From NCBI GenBank assembly GCA_035638775.1, contig DASQZJ010000003.1, forward strand, positions 1-64,000: a stretch of 64,000 nt of DNA. The letters are read 5' to 3'. The notes under the pieces were generated by a model. It was given only the letters and a program-made list of their open reading frames with translations. It ran no database searches and was not told the origin of the DNA. The DNA comes from DASQZJ01 sp035638775 (GTDB lineage Bacteria; Pseudomonadota; Gammaproteobacteria; UBA5335; SLRW01). The translations under genes and the position numbers were made by a program. Positions within the stretch are counted from its first letter, which is position 1. Each line of letters opens with the position of its first letter. Of this stretch, positions 49,581-56,596 are shown in pieces.

Positions 49581-50879
49581 TCAGTCCTCGCCGGTCGAGC
49601 CCGGATCGGCCTCGCCGCGAATGACCTGCTCGCGGTTGGCCACCAGCGCGGCCAGGGACTTGTCCACGATCTCCAGGCCCTCGCGCAGCACGTCCTCCTC
49701 GATCACCAGCGGCGGCAGGAACTTGACCACCTCGTCGTCGGCGCCGGCGGTCTCGATCACGAGACCGTTTTCGAAAGCGGCCTTGGAAACGGAGGAAGCC
49801 CAGCCGGGGCCGGGGATGTCGAGCCCGTAGACCATGCCCAGGCCCCGCACCTCGGCGCCCAGATCCGGATACTTCGCCGCGATCCGGCGCAGCTCCTCGT
49901 CGAGGATCGCCCCCTTGTAGCGCACCGCCTCGGCGAGGGCGTCGTTCTCCCAGTAGGAGAGCGCCTCGCAGGCCGCGACGAAGGCGAGATTGTTGCCGCG
50001 GAAAGTGCCCGTCACCTCCCCCGGCAGCCACTGGTCCAGCTCCGGACGCATCAGCAGGAGCGCCAGCGGCAGCCCTCCACCGACCGACTTGGAGATCGCG
50101 ACGATATCCGGCGTGATGCCGGCACGCTCGAAGCTGAAGAACGTACCGGTGCGTCCGTTGCCCACCTGGATGTCGTCCACGATCAGGAGGATGTCGAATT
50201 CCCGGCACAGCCGCTCGAGTCGTTGCAGCCACTCCACGCTGGCGACGTGGATCCCCCCTTCGCCCTGGACGGTCTCCAGGATGACCGCGGCCGGCAGGTC
50301 CACGCCGCTGCTGTTGTCCTCCAGGTAGCGACGCAGGTAGTCGATGGTATCCACGTCCGGCCCGAAATAGCCGTCGTAGGGCATGTGATCCACGTTGGCG
50401 CGGGCGCCGAAAGACTCGTCCCGGTAGAAGGCGTTGCCGGTGACCGCGAGCGATCCCATGGTCAGCCCGTGGAAGCCGTCGGTGAAGGCGATGACGTTGG
50501 AGCGCCGCTTGACCATGCGGGCGAGCTTGAGCGCGGTCTCGACGGCGTTGGTTCCGGTCGGCCCGGTGAACTGGAACTTGTATTCCAGGTTGCGGGGGGC
50601 AAGGATGGTGTCGACGAACTTCAGCAGGAAGTTCTTCTTCGCCACGGTCGCCTTGTCCAGGCCGTGGACGATCCCCTTGCGCTGCAGGTGCTCGATCATC
50701 GCCTGGGTGATGCGCGGGTTGTTGTGCCCGTAGTTGAGTGTCCCGGCGCCGGCGAAGAAATCAATGTAGCGCCTGCCCTGGTCGTCGTACAGGAACGAAC
50801 CCTCCGCGGTATCGAAGATCGCGGGAAAGGACCGGATATAGCTCCGGACCTCCGATTCGTATCTCTCGAACGTGCGCAT
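49581..50879 (-). CDS. EctB-like diaminobutyrate--2-oxoglutarate aminotransferase
   Basis: A 432-residue class III PLP aminotransferase closest in pattern to EctB: MRTFERYESEVRSYIRSFPA, IDFFAGAGTLNYGHNNP, FTGPTGTNAVETALKLAR, ETVQGEGGIHV, VDDIQVGNGRTGTFFSFE and the PLP Lys in VAISKSVGGGLPLALLL, then PGEVTGTFRGNNLAF. In ectoine synthesis EctB makes L-2,4-diaminobutyrate. Neither ectA nor ectC is in the window, so it may serve another diaminobutyrate use or transfer a different amino group. Start at ATG 50879 with GGGAG upstream. 128 bases after the SDR gene. Confidence 0.82.
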   Translation of the reverse strand: MRTFERYESEVRSYIRSFPAIFDTAEGSFLYDDQGRRYIDFFAGAGTLNYGHNNPRITQAMIEHLQRKGIVHGLDKATVAKKNFLLKFVDTILAPRNLEYKFQFTGPTGTNAVETALKLARMVKRRSNVIAFTDGFHGLTMGSLAVTGNAFYRDESFGARANVDHMPYDGYFGPDVDTIDYLRRYLEDNSSGVDLPAAVILETVQGEGGIHVASVEWLQRLERLCREFDILLIVDDIQVGNGRTGTFFSFERAGITPDIVAISKSVGGGLPLALLLMRPELDQWLPGEVTGTFRGNNLAFVAACEALSYWENDALAEAVRYKGAILDEELRRIAAKYPDLGAEVRGLGMVYGLDIPGPGWASSVSKAAFENGLVIETAGADDEVVKFLPPLVIEEDVLREGLEIVDKSLAALVANREQVIRGEADPGSTGED

Positions 50880-51007
50880 GGTGGCGATCTCCCTGGTCAC
50901 GAGCCGGGCGTCATCCCCGGCGTCGGGCAAACCGTCCCGGCGCGGCGATGTCCGCCACCCGGTCATCCGAATTGTAGGCGCCGCGCGGAGCCCGGCCCTG
51001 ACCCGGG

Positions 51008-51880
51008 TCAGGTCGAGCGCTGCTCGCGGTCCCTGGCATTGTGCGACTTGATCGACTCGCGGATCCGGTTCCAGTCGTCGTCGGAGAGGTCCATCAGGCG
51101 CGCGAACCCGCCGCCGTTGGCGAGATACCCGGCACCGTCGAGGGCGATGGTCTGGCCGGTGAGCCAGTCGCAGCCGTCCGCCATCAGGAACGTCGCCAGG
51201 TTCTGCAGCTCGGGCATGCGCCCCACGCGGCGCATCGGGTTGGCGCTCGCGGCATCGTCCCAGTCGCCGCCGGGGTGCAGTCTCGCGCTCATGCCCTCGG
51301 TGGGGAACGTACCCGGCGCGATGGCGTTGAGGCGGATGCCGTAGGGTCCCCACTCGACCGCCAGGGACTTGGTCATCACGTCGATGCCCGCCTTGGACAT
51401 GGCCGACGGCACCACGAACGGCGAGCCGGTCCAGACCCAGGTGGTCAGGATCGAGATCACGCTTCCGCCGCTGCCGCTCTCGATCCATCGACGTCCCACC
51501 GCGTGCGTCACGTAGAAGGTGCCATGAAAGACGATGTTGGCGATGGCGTCGAAGCCGCGGTGCGAGAGATCCTTGGTGGGGCTGATGAAGTTGCCCGCCG
51601 CGTTGTTGACCAGGCCGGTCAGCGGGCCTTCCTGCCAGAAGCCCCCGACCATCTCGTCCACCGCCTCGGGGTCGCGGATGTCCACCGCCCGCACGCTGCA
51701 GCTCCGCCGGTAGTGCTCGCTCAGCTCACCGGCGGTGTCCTCGAGCACCTGTTGCCGGCGACCGCAGATGCAGACATCCGCACCGAGCTCCATGTAGCGG
51801 GCCGCCATCTCGCGCCCGAGTCCGGTGCCTCCGCCGGTGACCAGGATGCGTTTTCCGTTCAGAAGGTCCTGCTGGAACAT
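51008..51880 (-). CDS. SDR oxidoreductase of the 2,4-dienoyl-CoA reductase (DECR) type
   Basis: A 290-residue SDR. Cofactor loop ILVTGGGTGLGREMAARY and LVNNAAGNFISPT are clear. The usual YxxxK is replaced: the region reads PSAMSKAGIDVMTKSLAVEW, with Ser at the Tyr position. This pattern, with KSLAVEWGPYGIRLN, is that of DECR-like enzymes, which use a different Tyr/Lys pair. Predicted to reduce a dienoyl- or enoyl-CoA with NADPH in unsaturated fatty-acid breakdown. ATG 51880 is the first conserved start. 128 bases upstream of the EctB-like gene. Confidence 0.83.
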   Translation of the reverse strand: MFQQDLLNGKRILVTGGGTGLGREMAARYMELGADVCICGRRQQVLEDTAGELSEHYRRSCSVRAVDIRDPEAVDEMVGGFWQEGPLTGLVNNAAGNFISPTKDLSHRGFDAIANIVFHGTFYVTHAVGRRWIESGSGGSVISILTTWVWTGSPFVVPSAMSKAGIDVMTKSLAVEWGPYGIRLNAIAPGTFPTEGMSARLHPGGDWDDAASANPMRRVGRMPELQNLATFLMADGCDWLTGQTIALDGAGYLANGGGFARLMDLSDDDWNRIRESIKSHNARDREQRST

Positions 51881-51971
51881 GGGGGTTCTCCACGGTTCTG
51901 GGACAGCGGGGTCGTCACGCACCACCGCGGGACGAACGTGGGGCATGTTGCCGAACGGACACGTCGGCTGC

Positions 51972-52002
51972 AAAAAGGCCCCCGGCCATCCGGCCGGGGG
52001 CC
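51972..52002 (-). terminator. Intrinsic terminator after the Lys-rich periplasmic protein gene
   Basis: Eleven-base-pair GC stem, GGCCCCCGGCC with GGCCGGGGGCC (51977-52002), loop ATCC, followed on the minus strand by five Ts (51976-51972). Lies 44 bases past the stop codon at 52046. Confidence 0.85.
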
Positions 52003-52045
52003 CGCAGGATCGAACCAAGCCGGCCGACCGCCGGCGGGGCATGTC

Positions 52046-52666
52046 TCAGCGCTTGCCGTGGGCGGCGCCACCGTGCCCCTGGGTGAGGATCGCGATCATC
52101 TGCTTGCGCTCCTTGCGATACTGCGCGATCAGCTGGTCCGTCTTCGGATTCTGCTTCTTCATCGCCGCCAGCATGTCATGACGGAACTGCTTCTGCGCCT
52201 TCTGCACGCCCTTGTCCTGCAGGGCCTTGCGGTAGCCGGAGCGCAGCGCGTGCTCCTCCTGCTGGGCCTGCTGCACGATCTTCTGCCGCTGACCCTTCTT
52301 CAGGTTCTTCTTCTGGAACTGGGCGCGCAGCTGCTTCAGCTTCTTCTGGTGCGGCGCGGGGTCGTCCCCGTGCTTCTTCATGGTGCTGCGCACCAGCTGG
52401 CTCAGATGCTTCTGCTCCTTCTTGAGCTTGGGATTGTGCTTGAACGCCGCCTGCCGGATCTGGCCGAGCTGTTGACGCAGCGACTGCATGCGCTTCTGCA
52501 CGTGCTGCAGCTCCTGCTTGCGCGCCGATCCGGACTTGCTCTCGTGCTTGAGCTGGGGCGCGCCCTTCGACATGGACGGCTGCTGGGCCACAGCGGGAAC
52601 CGCTGCCACCGACAGGGCTGCCGATGCGGCAGCGATGATCAGGCCACGCACCATGCGTTGCGACAT
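52046..52666 (-). CDS. Secreted Lys/Gln-rich helical protein, function unknown
   Basis: A 206-residue protein with a signal peptide (IIAAASAALSVAAVPAVAQ, cleavage after AVA or AVAQ). The mature part is extremely rich in Lys, Gln and Arg, has almost no aromatic residues, and is predicted to be nearly all alpha-helical or coiled coil (for example KKLKQLRAQFQKKNLKKGQR). No domain recognised; LTxxQ motifs of CpxP/Spy are absent, though a periplasmic chaperone or polyanion-binding role is conceivable. It has its own ribosome site (GGAG, eight bases) and a strong terminator, so it is a single-gene unit. Confidence 0.8.
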   Translation of the reverse strand: MSQRMVRGLIIAAASAALSVAAVPAVAQQPSMSKGAPQLKHESKSGSARKQELQHVQKRMQSLRQQLGQIRQAAFKHNPKLKKEQKHLSQLVRSTMKKHGDDPAPHQKKLKQLRAQFQKKNLKKGQRQKIVQQAQQEEHALRSGYRKALQDKGVQKAQKQFRHDMLAAMKKQNPKTDQLIAQYRKERKQMIAILTQGHGGAAHGKR

Positions 52667-52842
52667 GTTCTCGTCTCCGTCGATCGGACGGCGGCTGGAC
52701 GCCGTCGTGTAACCAATGACCGGGGTGCCTCCCGTGCGACAGGCGCCCGCGGCGCGGCATTTCCGCCCCGAGCCGGCCGGGCCTGACCCCTTGACCGGCG
52801 GGCCGAAAGAGGACAGTCGGGCCCTCTTGCAGCAATACCGGA

Positions 52843-52858
52843 ACGTAACACCGTAACA
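52843..52858 (-). promoter_or_regulatory. Adjacent TGTTACG direct repeats upstream of the periplasmic protein
   Basis: Minus strand TGTTACGG followed directly by TGTTACGT, about 185 bases before the start. The gap of 227 bases to the upstream gene has no other obvious motif. Could be a response-regulator site; none was matched to a known consensus. Confidence 0.35.
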
Positions 52859-52893
52859 GGCCGCCCGCGAGCGCGGCAAACCGGGGACTTGGC

Positions 52894-53271
52894 TCAGGCA
52901 GCGCCCGGGCCCCAGAGCAGCTCGTCCAGGCTCGGCTCCCAGCGGCACTCGTCCAGCACCACGCGCCCGTCCGGCGCGATCTTCACGCCTTCCGCGCGGA
53001 GCCGTTCCAGCTGCATCCGGCGGGCGTCGCTGCCGTCCGGCAGCGAGCTGTAGCCGGCGGCGTTGATCACGCGGTGCCAGGGGAGCTCGGCACCGGCCCG
53101 GGCGCCCCGCAGCGCGCGCCCGACCATGCGCGCGCGCCGGGGCAGGCCCGCCAGCCGCGCCACCTGTCCGTAGGTGACCACCCGGCCGCGCGGGACGCGC
53201 GCCACCACGTCCCGGATGCGCTCCTCCGGAGAACGCACCCGGTCCGGGCCCGGGCGTCCCGTTGCACTCAT
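52894..53271 (-). CDS. Alkyltransferase-like protein (Cys-less MGMT homologue)
   Basis: A 125-residue member of the O6-alkylguanine transferase fold. The HTH and active-site regions are visible: VVTYGQVARLAGLPRRARMV with the Arg finger region, and LPWHRVINAAG where the PCHRV catalytic Cys is replaced by Trp. Such ATL proteins cannot transfer alkyl groups; they bind O6-alkylguanine and recruit nucleotide-excision repair. The last 30 residues are extended beyond the core. Start overlaps the EamA stop by four bases (ATGA). Confidence 0.88.
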   Translation of the reverse strand: MSATGRPGPDRVRSPEERIRDVVARVPRGRVVTYGQVARLAGLPRRARMVGRALRGARAGAELPWHRVINAAGYSSLPDGSDARRMQLERLRAEGVKIAPDGRVVLDECRWEPSLDELLWGPGAA

Positions 53272-54146
53272 CCGCCCGCCCTCCGCTGCTCCCGCAGTGC
53301 CAGGCGCGAGTGCACCGCGATCGCTCCGAGCACCAGGGCGCCTCCGACGAAGGTCAGCGGCGGCGGGCGCTCGCCCACCGCCAGCCAGATCCAGACCGGC
53401 GCCAGCACGGTTTCCAGGAGCAGGAACAGGCTCAGCTCGGGGGCGGGCAGATAGCGGGTGCACACCGCGATCAGGACCATCGCCAGGGGCATCTGCAGCA
53501 GTCCCATGGCGCCGAGCGCGGCGTAGCTGCGGCCGGCCAGGCCCAGTGGATGGGCAAACGGCAGTGCGATCGCCAGGGTCACGAGGCCACTGGCGGCCAC
53601 CAGCGGGATGCGATCGAACTCGGCGTTGCGTCGCAGCAGGTTCAGGTTGGCGCCGGCGAGCACCGCCGCCCCCAGGGCATAGCCGTTCCCGGAGAGCTGT
53701 CCGCGGCCGGTCGAGCCCGCGAACACGATCACCACGCCGGCGATCGCCGCGGCGATCGCGGCCCAGGTGCGCGGCCGAACCCGTTCACGCAGGATCAGCC
53801 AGGAGAAGACCGCCGCGAACAACGGCGAGGCGCTCAGGATAACCACCGTGTTCGCAACCTTGGTGTGCATCACGGACAGCACGAACAGCACGCTGTCGAC
53901 GCCGAACAGGACCGCGCACAGGGCCGCGCCGCCCCCCCACAGACGCAGACCGCCGCGTCCGCCGCGCAGCAGCGCCACGGCTCCCATGGATGCGGCGATC
54001 AGTGCGCCGCGCCAGAACACCACGTTCCACGCCCCGGTATCGGCCAGCCGCACCAGCAGGGAGTCGAAGCTGAGAACCAGCACCCCGGTCGCCGCCAGCA
54101 GCATGCCGTGCGTGTGCACGCCCGACGCCGGACCGGGCGTGCGCAT
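53268..54146 (-). CDS. EamA/DMT-superfamily transporter
   Basis: A 292-residue inner-membrane protein with ten predicted helices arranged as two EamA repeats. Recognisable stretches: VLVLSFDSLLVRLADTGAWN, then FWRGALIAA, and in the second half LSLFLLLETVLAPVWIWLAV. The family exports metabolites or drugs; the substrate is unknown. Start taken at ATG 54146; ATG 54104 is an alternative. Follows the hydrolase by 31 bases and is coupled to the ATL gene, so these three form an operon. Confidence 0.83.
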   Translation of the reverse strand: MRTPGPASGVHTHGMLLAATGVLVLSFDSLLVRLADTGAWNVVFWRGALIAASMGAVALLRGGRGGLRLWGGGAALCAVLFGVDSVLFVLSVMHTKVANTVVILSASPLFAAVFSWLILRERVRPRTWAAIAAAIAGVVIVFAGSTGRGQLSGNGYALGAAVLAGANLNLLRRNAEFDRIPLVAASGLVTLAIALPFAHPLGLAGRSYAALGAMGLLQMPLAMVLIAVCTRYLPAPELSLFLLLETVLAPVWIWLAVGERPPPLTFVGGALVLGAIAVHSRLALREQRRAGG

Positions 54147-54177
54147 GGCGGACCGCGACTGCCCTCGCCGCACGGGC

Positions 54178-55041
54178 TCAGGGAAGGAATTCGTCCAGGG
54201 CCCCGGCGACCGCCTCCGGCTGCTCCTCCTGGAGAAAATGTCCCGCCTCGAGTCGAACCACGCGCACGTCGTCGAAGCACTCCTCATGGTGGTTCAGATA
54301 CTCGGGCAGCACCACCGGGTCGCGCATGCCCCAGAGCAGCAGGCTGGGCATGGGATAGCGGTGATCCCCCAGCGTTGCCCAGCGCTTCGCATCCTCGGCG
54401 AAGGTCCGGTAGTAGTTGGCGCCCGTGCCCGGCGTCCCGGGAATGCGGTAGCAGCGCACGTACTCGTCGATACCATCCTGCGGCAGCGGCCGACCGTCGG
54501 CGTCGCGCAGGAAGTACCCCAGCCACGCGGCCTCGTTGCCCGGGATCAGCTCCTCGGGCAGGCCGGTCTGCTGGAAGTGCTGGTACCAGTAGGCGAAGCC
54601 GCTGCCCTGGCGCACGTGCTCGATGGTCTCCATGTTGCCCCGCAGATTGTTGATCAGCACGATGTTCATGATCACCAGGCGGCGCACGCGCTCGGGGATC
54701 GCCAGCGCGACCTCCTGGGCCACCACCCCGCCCCAGTCGTGACCGGCGAGATGGAATTCCCGGATGCCCATCTCGTCCAGCTGGGCGACGACGTCGCGGG
54801 CAAGCTCCTGCTTGAGGTAGTGCTCGCGGCCGGGCGTGCGCTCGCTGTCGCCGAGCCCGCGCAGATCCGGCGCGATCACCCGCAGGCGTCCGGGCAGCCG
54901 GCGCGCCACGGGAACCCAGCAGTAGGAGCTTTCCGGCCAGCCGTGGATCATCACCAGCGGCGTGCCGTCGCTGTTGCCGCTGTCGCGCACGCCGAACCGG
55001 CCGCGCGGCGTGGCGATCATCGAGTGTGTGAGCTCCGGCAT
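54178..55041 (-). CDS. Alpha/beta hydrolase, epoxide-hydrolase type
   Basis: A 287-residue enzyme. Oxyanion motif MIHGWPESSYCWVP, DLRGLGDSERTPG and the nucleophile elbow LAGHDWGGVVAQE with Asp nucleophile are typical of soluble epoxide hydrolases. A cap domain with paired Tyr residues (about 145-200, YVRCYRIPGTPGTGANYY) and the His in RLEAGHFLQEEQP complete the pattern. Start at ATG 55041. First gene of the hydrolase-EamA-ATL operon. Confidence 0.87.
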   Translation of the reverse strand: MPELTHSMIATPRGRFGVRDSGNSDGTPLVMIHGWPESSYCWVPVARRLPGRLRVIAPDLRGLGDSERTPGREHYLKQELARDVVAQLDEMGIREFHLAGHDWGGVVAQEVALAIPERVRRLVIMNIVLINNLRGNMETIEHVRQGSGFAYWYQHFQQTGLPEELIPGNEAAWLGYFLRDADGRPLPQDGIDEYVRCYRIPGTPGTGANYYRTFAEDAKRWATLGDHRYPMPSLLLWGMRDPVVLPEYLNHHEECFDDVRVVRLEAGHFLQEEQPEAVAGALDEFLP

Positions 55042-55102
55042 GTGGGATTCTCCCGGCGGTGTGAGAAGTGGCCTGTCATCTTCCCGGAAACGCCGGGTCC
55101 GT

Positions 55103-55633
55103 TCAACGTCCCGGGTGCCCGGGCCAGGGCCGGTTGCGCGGCGCCAGCTCGGCCGCGATCCGCTGGTACAGTCGCTGCTCCAGCTTGCCGGTCGACACGC
55201 AGTTCAGGGACTTCCCGTCCGGACCCTTGCCGTCGATCACCGCCTGGATCGTGATCACGTGGCTGTCCGCCCACACGTTGTAGGCCAGGCGGGTGCGGGT
55301 GCCCTGAAGCGACACCGCCGGCTTTCCGTCGATCGTCCCGCAGTCGGCCTGTTCCCCGCTCAGCTGCACGGGCTTGAGGCGGGTCGCCAGGACGCCCGCC
55401 TGGTCGTTGCTCCGGGCGAGCGCGAACCCCCGGCCCAGGAGCACCGAGCGGGCGGCGGCGACAAGCGCCGCGCGGCTGCCCGCCAGCGGCTTGCGGTAGG
55501 CGTCGTGGGTCGGCTGCTGCGGACCGGGCGCGGCCGCGCAGCCCCCCGCCACGAGCACCAGTGCGGCCAGCACGGCCGCGGCCGGGAGCCCCGCGGTCCG
55601 GCGCTGCCGGCATCGGATTCCGTTCATGTTCAT
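55103..55633 (-). CDS. Putative lipoprotein
   Basis: A 176-residue exported protein. The signal region AAAVLAALVLVAGGCAAAP contains a lipobox-like VAGGC, so Cys is likely lipidated. The remaining part has one disulfide-capable Cys pair (DCGTIDG and NCVSTG) and no recognised domain. ATG 55633 has GGGAGG nine bases upstream; ATG 55627 is the alternative. Divergent from DUF302 across 306 bases. Confidence 0.75.
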   Translation of the reverse strand: MNMNGIRCRQRRTAGLPAAAVLAALVLVAGGCAAAPGPQQPTHDAYRKPLAGSRAALVAAARSVLLGRGFALARSNDQAGVLATRLKPVQLSGEQADCGTIDGKPAVSLQGTRTRLAYNVWADSHVITIQAVIDGKGPDGKSLNCVSTGKLEQRLYQRIAAELAPRNRPWPGHPGR

Positions 55634-55939
55634 GCTCGGCAACCTCCCTAACCTCCCCTGTCTCGATTTCGTAGCCCGGGGCCGCACCCGGGGCGCGCGG
55701 TCCGCCGGCACAGTATGAATGCACGGAGGGGGACCGCGGAGGGTCGGAAGGCGATCCATTGACAGGCATCAAGGTCCGGACACCGCCGTCCGGCTAGCGT
55801 GTCCCCGTCGACCGGGGCCACTCACGGATCACGCCCGTGTCCGCTTCCGGGTTCCATGCCCGGTCGCCGCGGCCGGGTCACCGGCGCTCCATCGCCAACG
55901 CGGCCGGCCCCGCTGATGGAGCCGGGGGAGAGAACCACC
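55634..55939. other. 306-base divergent intergenic region
   Basis: Contains TTGACA at 55759-55764 without a good -10 at 16-18 bases, a hairpin CCGGAC/GTCCGG about 55776-55793, and otherwise GC-rich sequence. It presumably holds the promoters of the lipoprotein and DUF302 genes; none can be fixed. Confidence 0.5.
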
Positions 55940-56338
55940 ATGTACAGTTTCACGATCCATGTGCCGGGCCCCTTCCCGGCGGCCGTCGAGCGCGTCGTCG
56001 CGGCGCTGAAAGACGAGGGTTTCGGGGTGCTGGCGGACATCGACGTGCAGGCGACGCTGAAGGCCAAGCTCGGCCTCGAGCGGAGCGCGTACCGGATCCT
56101 GGGCGCGTGCAATCCGGAGCTCGCCAGCCAGGCGCTGGATGCGGACCCGGACATCGGGGCGCTGCTGCCGTGCAACGTCGTGGTCCGGGATGACGGCGGC
56201 GCCGGGATCGGCGTGTGCTTCATGGATCCCGGCGCGGTGCTGGAGCTGGCGGGAAAGCCCGGCATCGATGCGCTCGGCCGGGAGGTCCGGACCCGTCTCC
56301 AGCGCGTCGCCCGCGCGCTGGAGCACCCGCCCGCCTGA
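55940..56338 (+). CDS. DUF302 domain protein
   Basis: A 132-residue cytosolic protein with the DUF302 pattern: VVAALKDEGFGVLADIDVQATL, AYRILGACNPELASQAL, IGALLPCNVVVRDD and CFMDPGAVLEL. The family is widespread and often linked to heavy-metal or sulfide contexts, but the function is unknown. GGGGGAGAG precedes the ATG at 55940. Confidence 0.88.
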   Translation: MYSFTIHVPGPFPAAVERVVAALKDEGFGVLADIDVQATLKAKLGLERSAYRILGACNPELASQALDADPDIGALLPCNVVVRDDGGAGIGVCFMDPGAVLELAGKPGIDALGREVRTRLQRVARALEHPPA

Positions 56339-56596
56339 GCGTCCGTCACGCGGCAGCGGTTCCCCGCCGGACGCCCGGGCTGCGCATCCATCGTACCGGC
56401 CCCGGCATCGCCCTCGCGTGCTGGACATGCCCACGGGTTTGGTCCAGCATACGAAGTCCATGAAACATGGATAAATGTCGACGACCCCGGTCGATGCACG
56501 TCACATGAATAATAACGGGGATGCGAGGTTACAATGGACTGCCGCTTTCCGCTGCCACGGCAACGGGTGTAGCGCGCCTGCAGGAGAACCGGGATC

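Noticed and set aside
49581..51880. Ectoine biosynthesis cluster
   Set aside because: Only the EctB-like gene is present; the neighbour is an SDR, not EctA or EctC.
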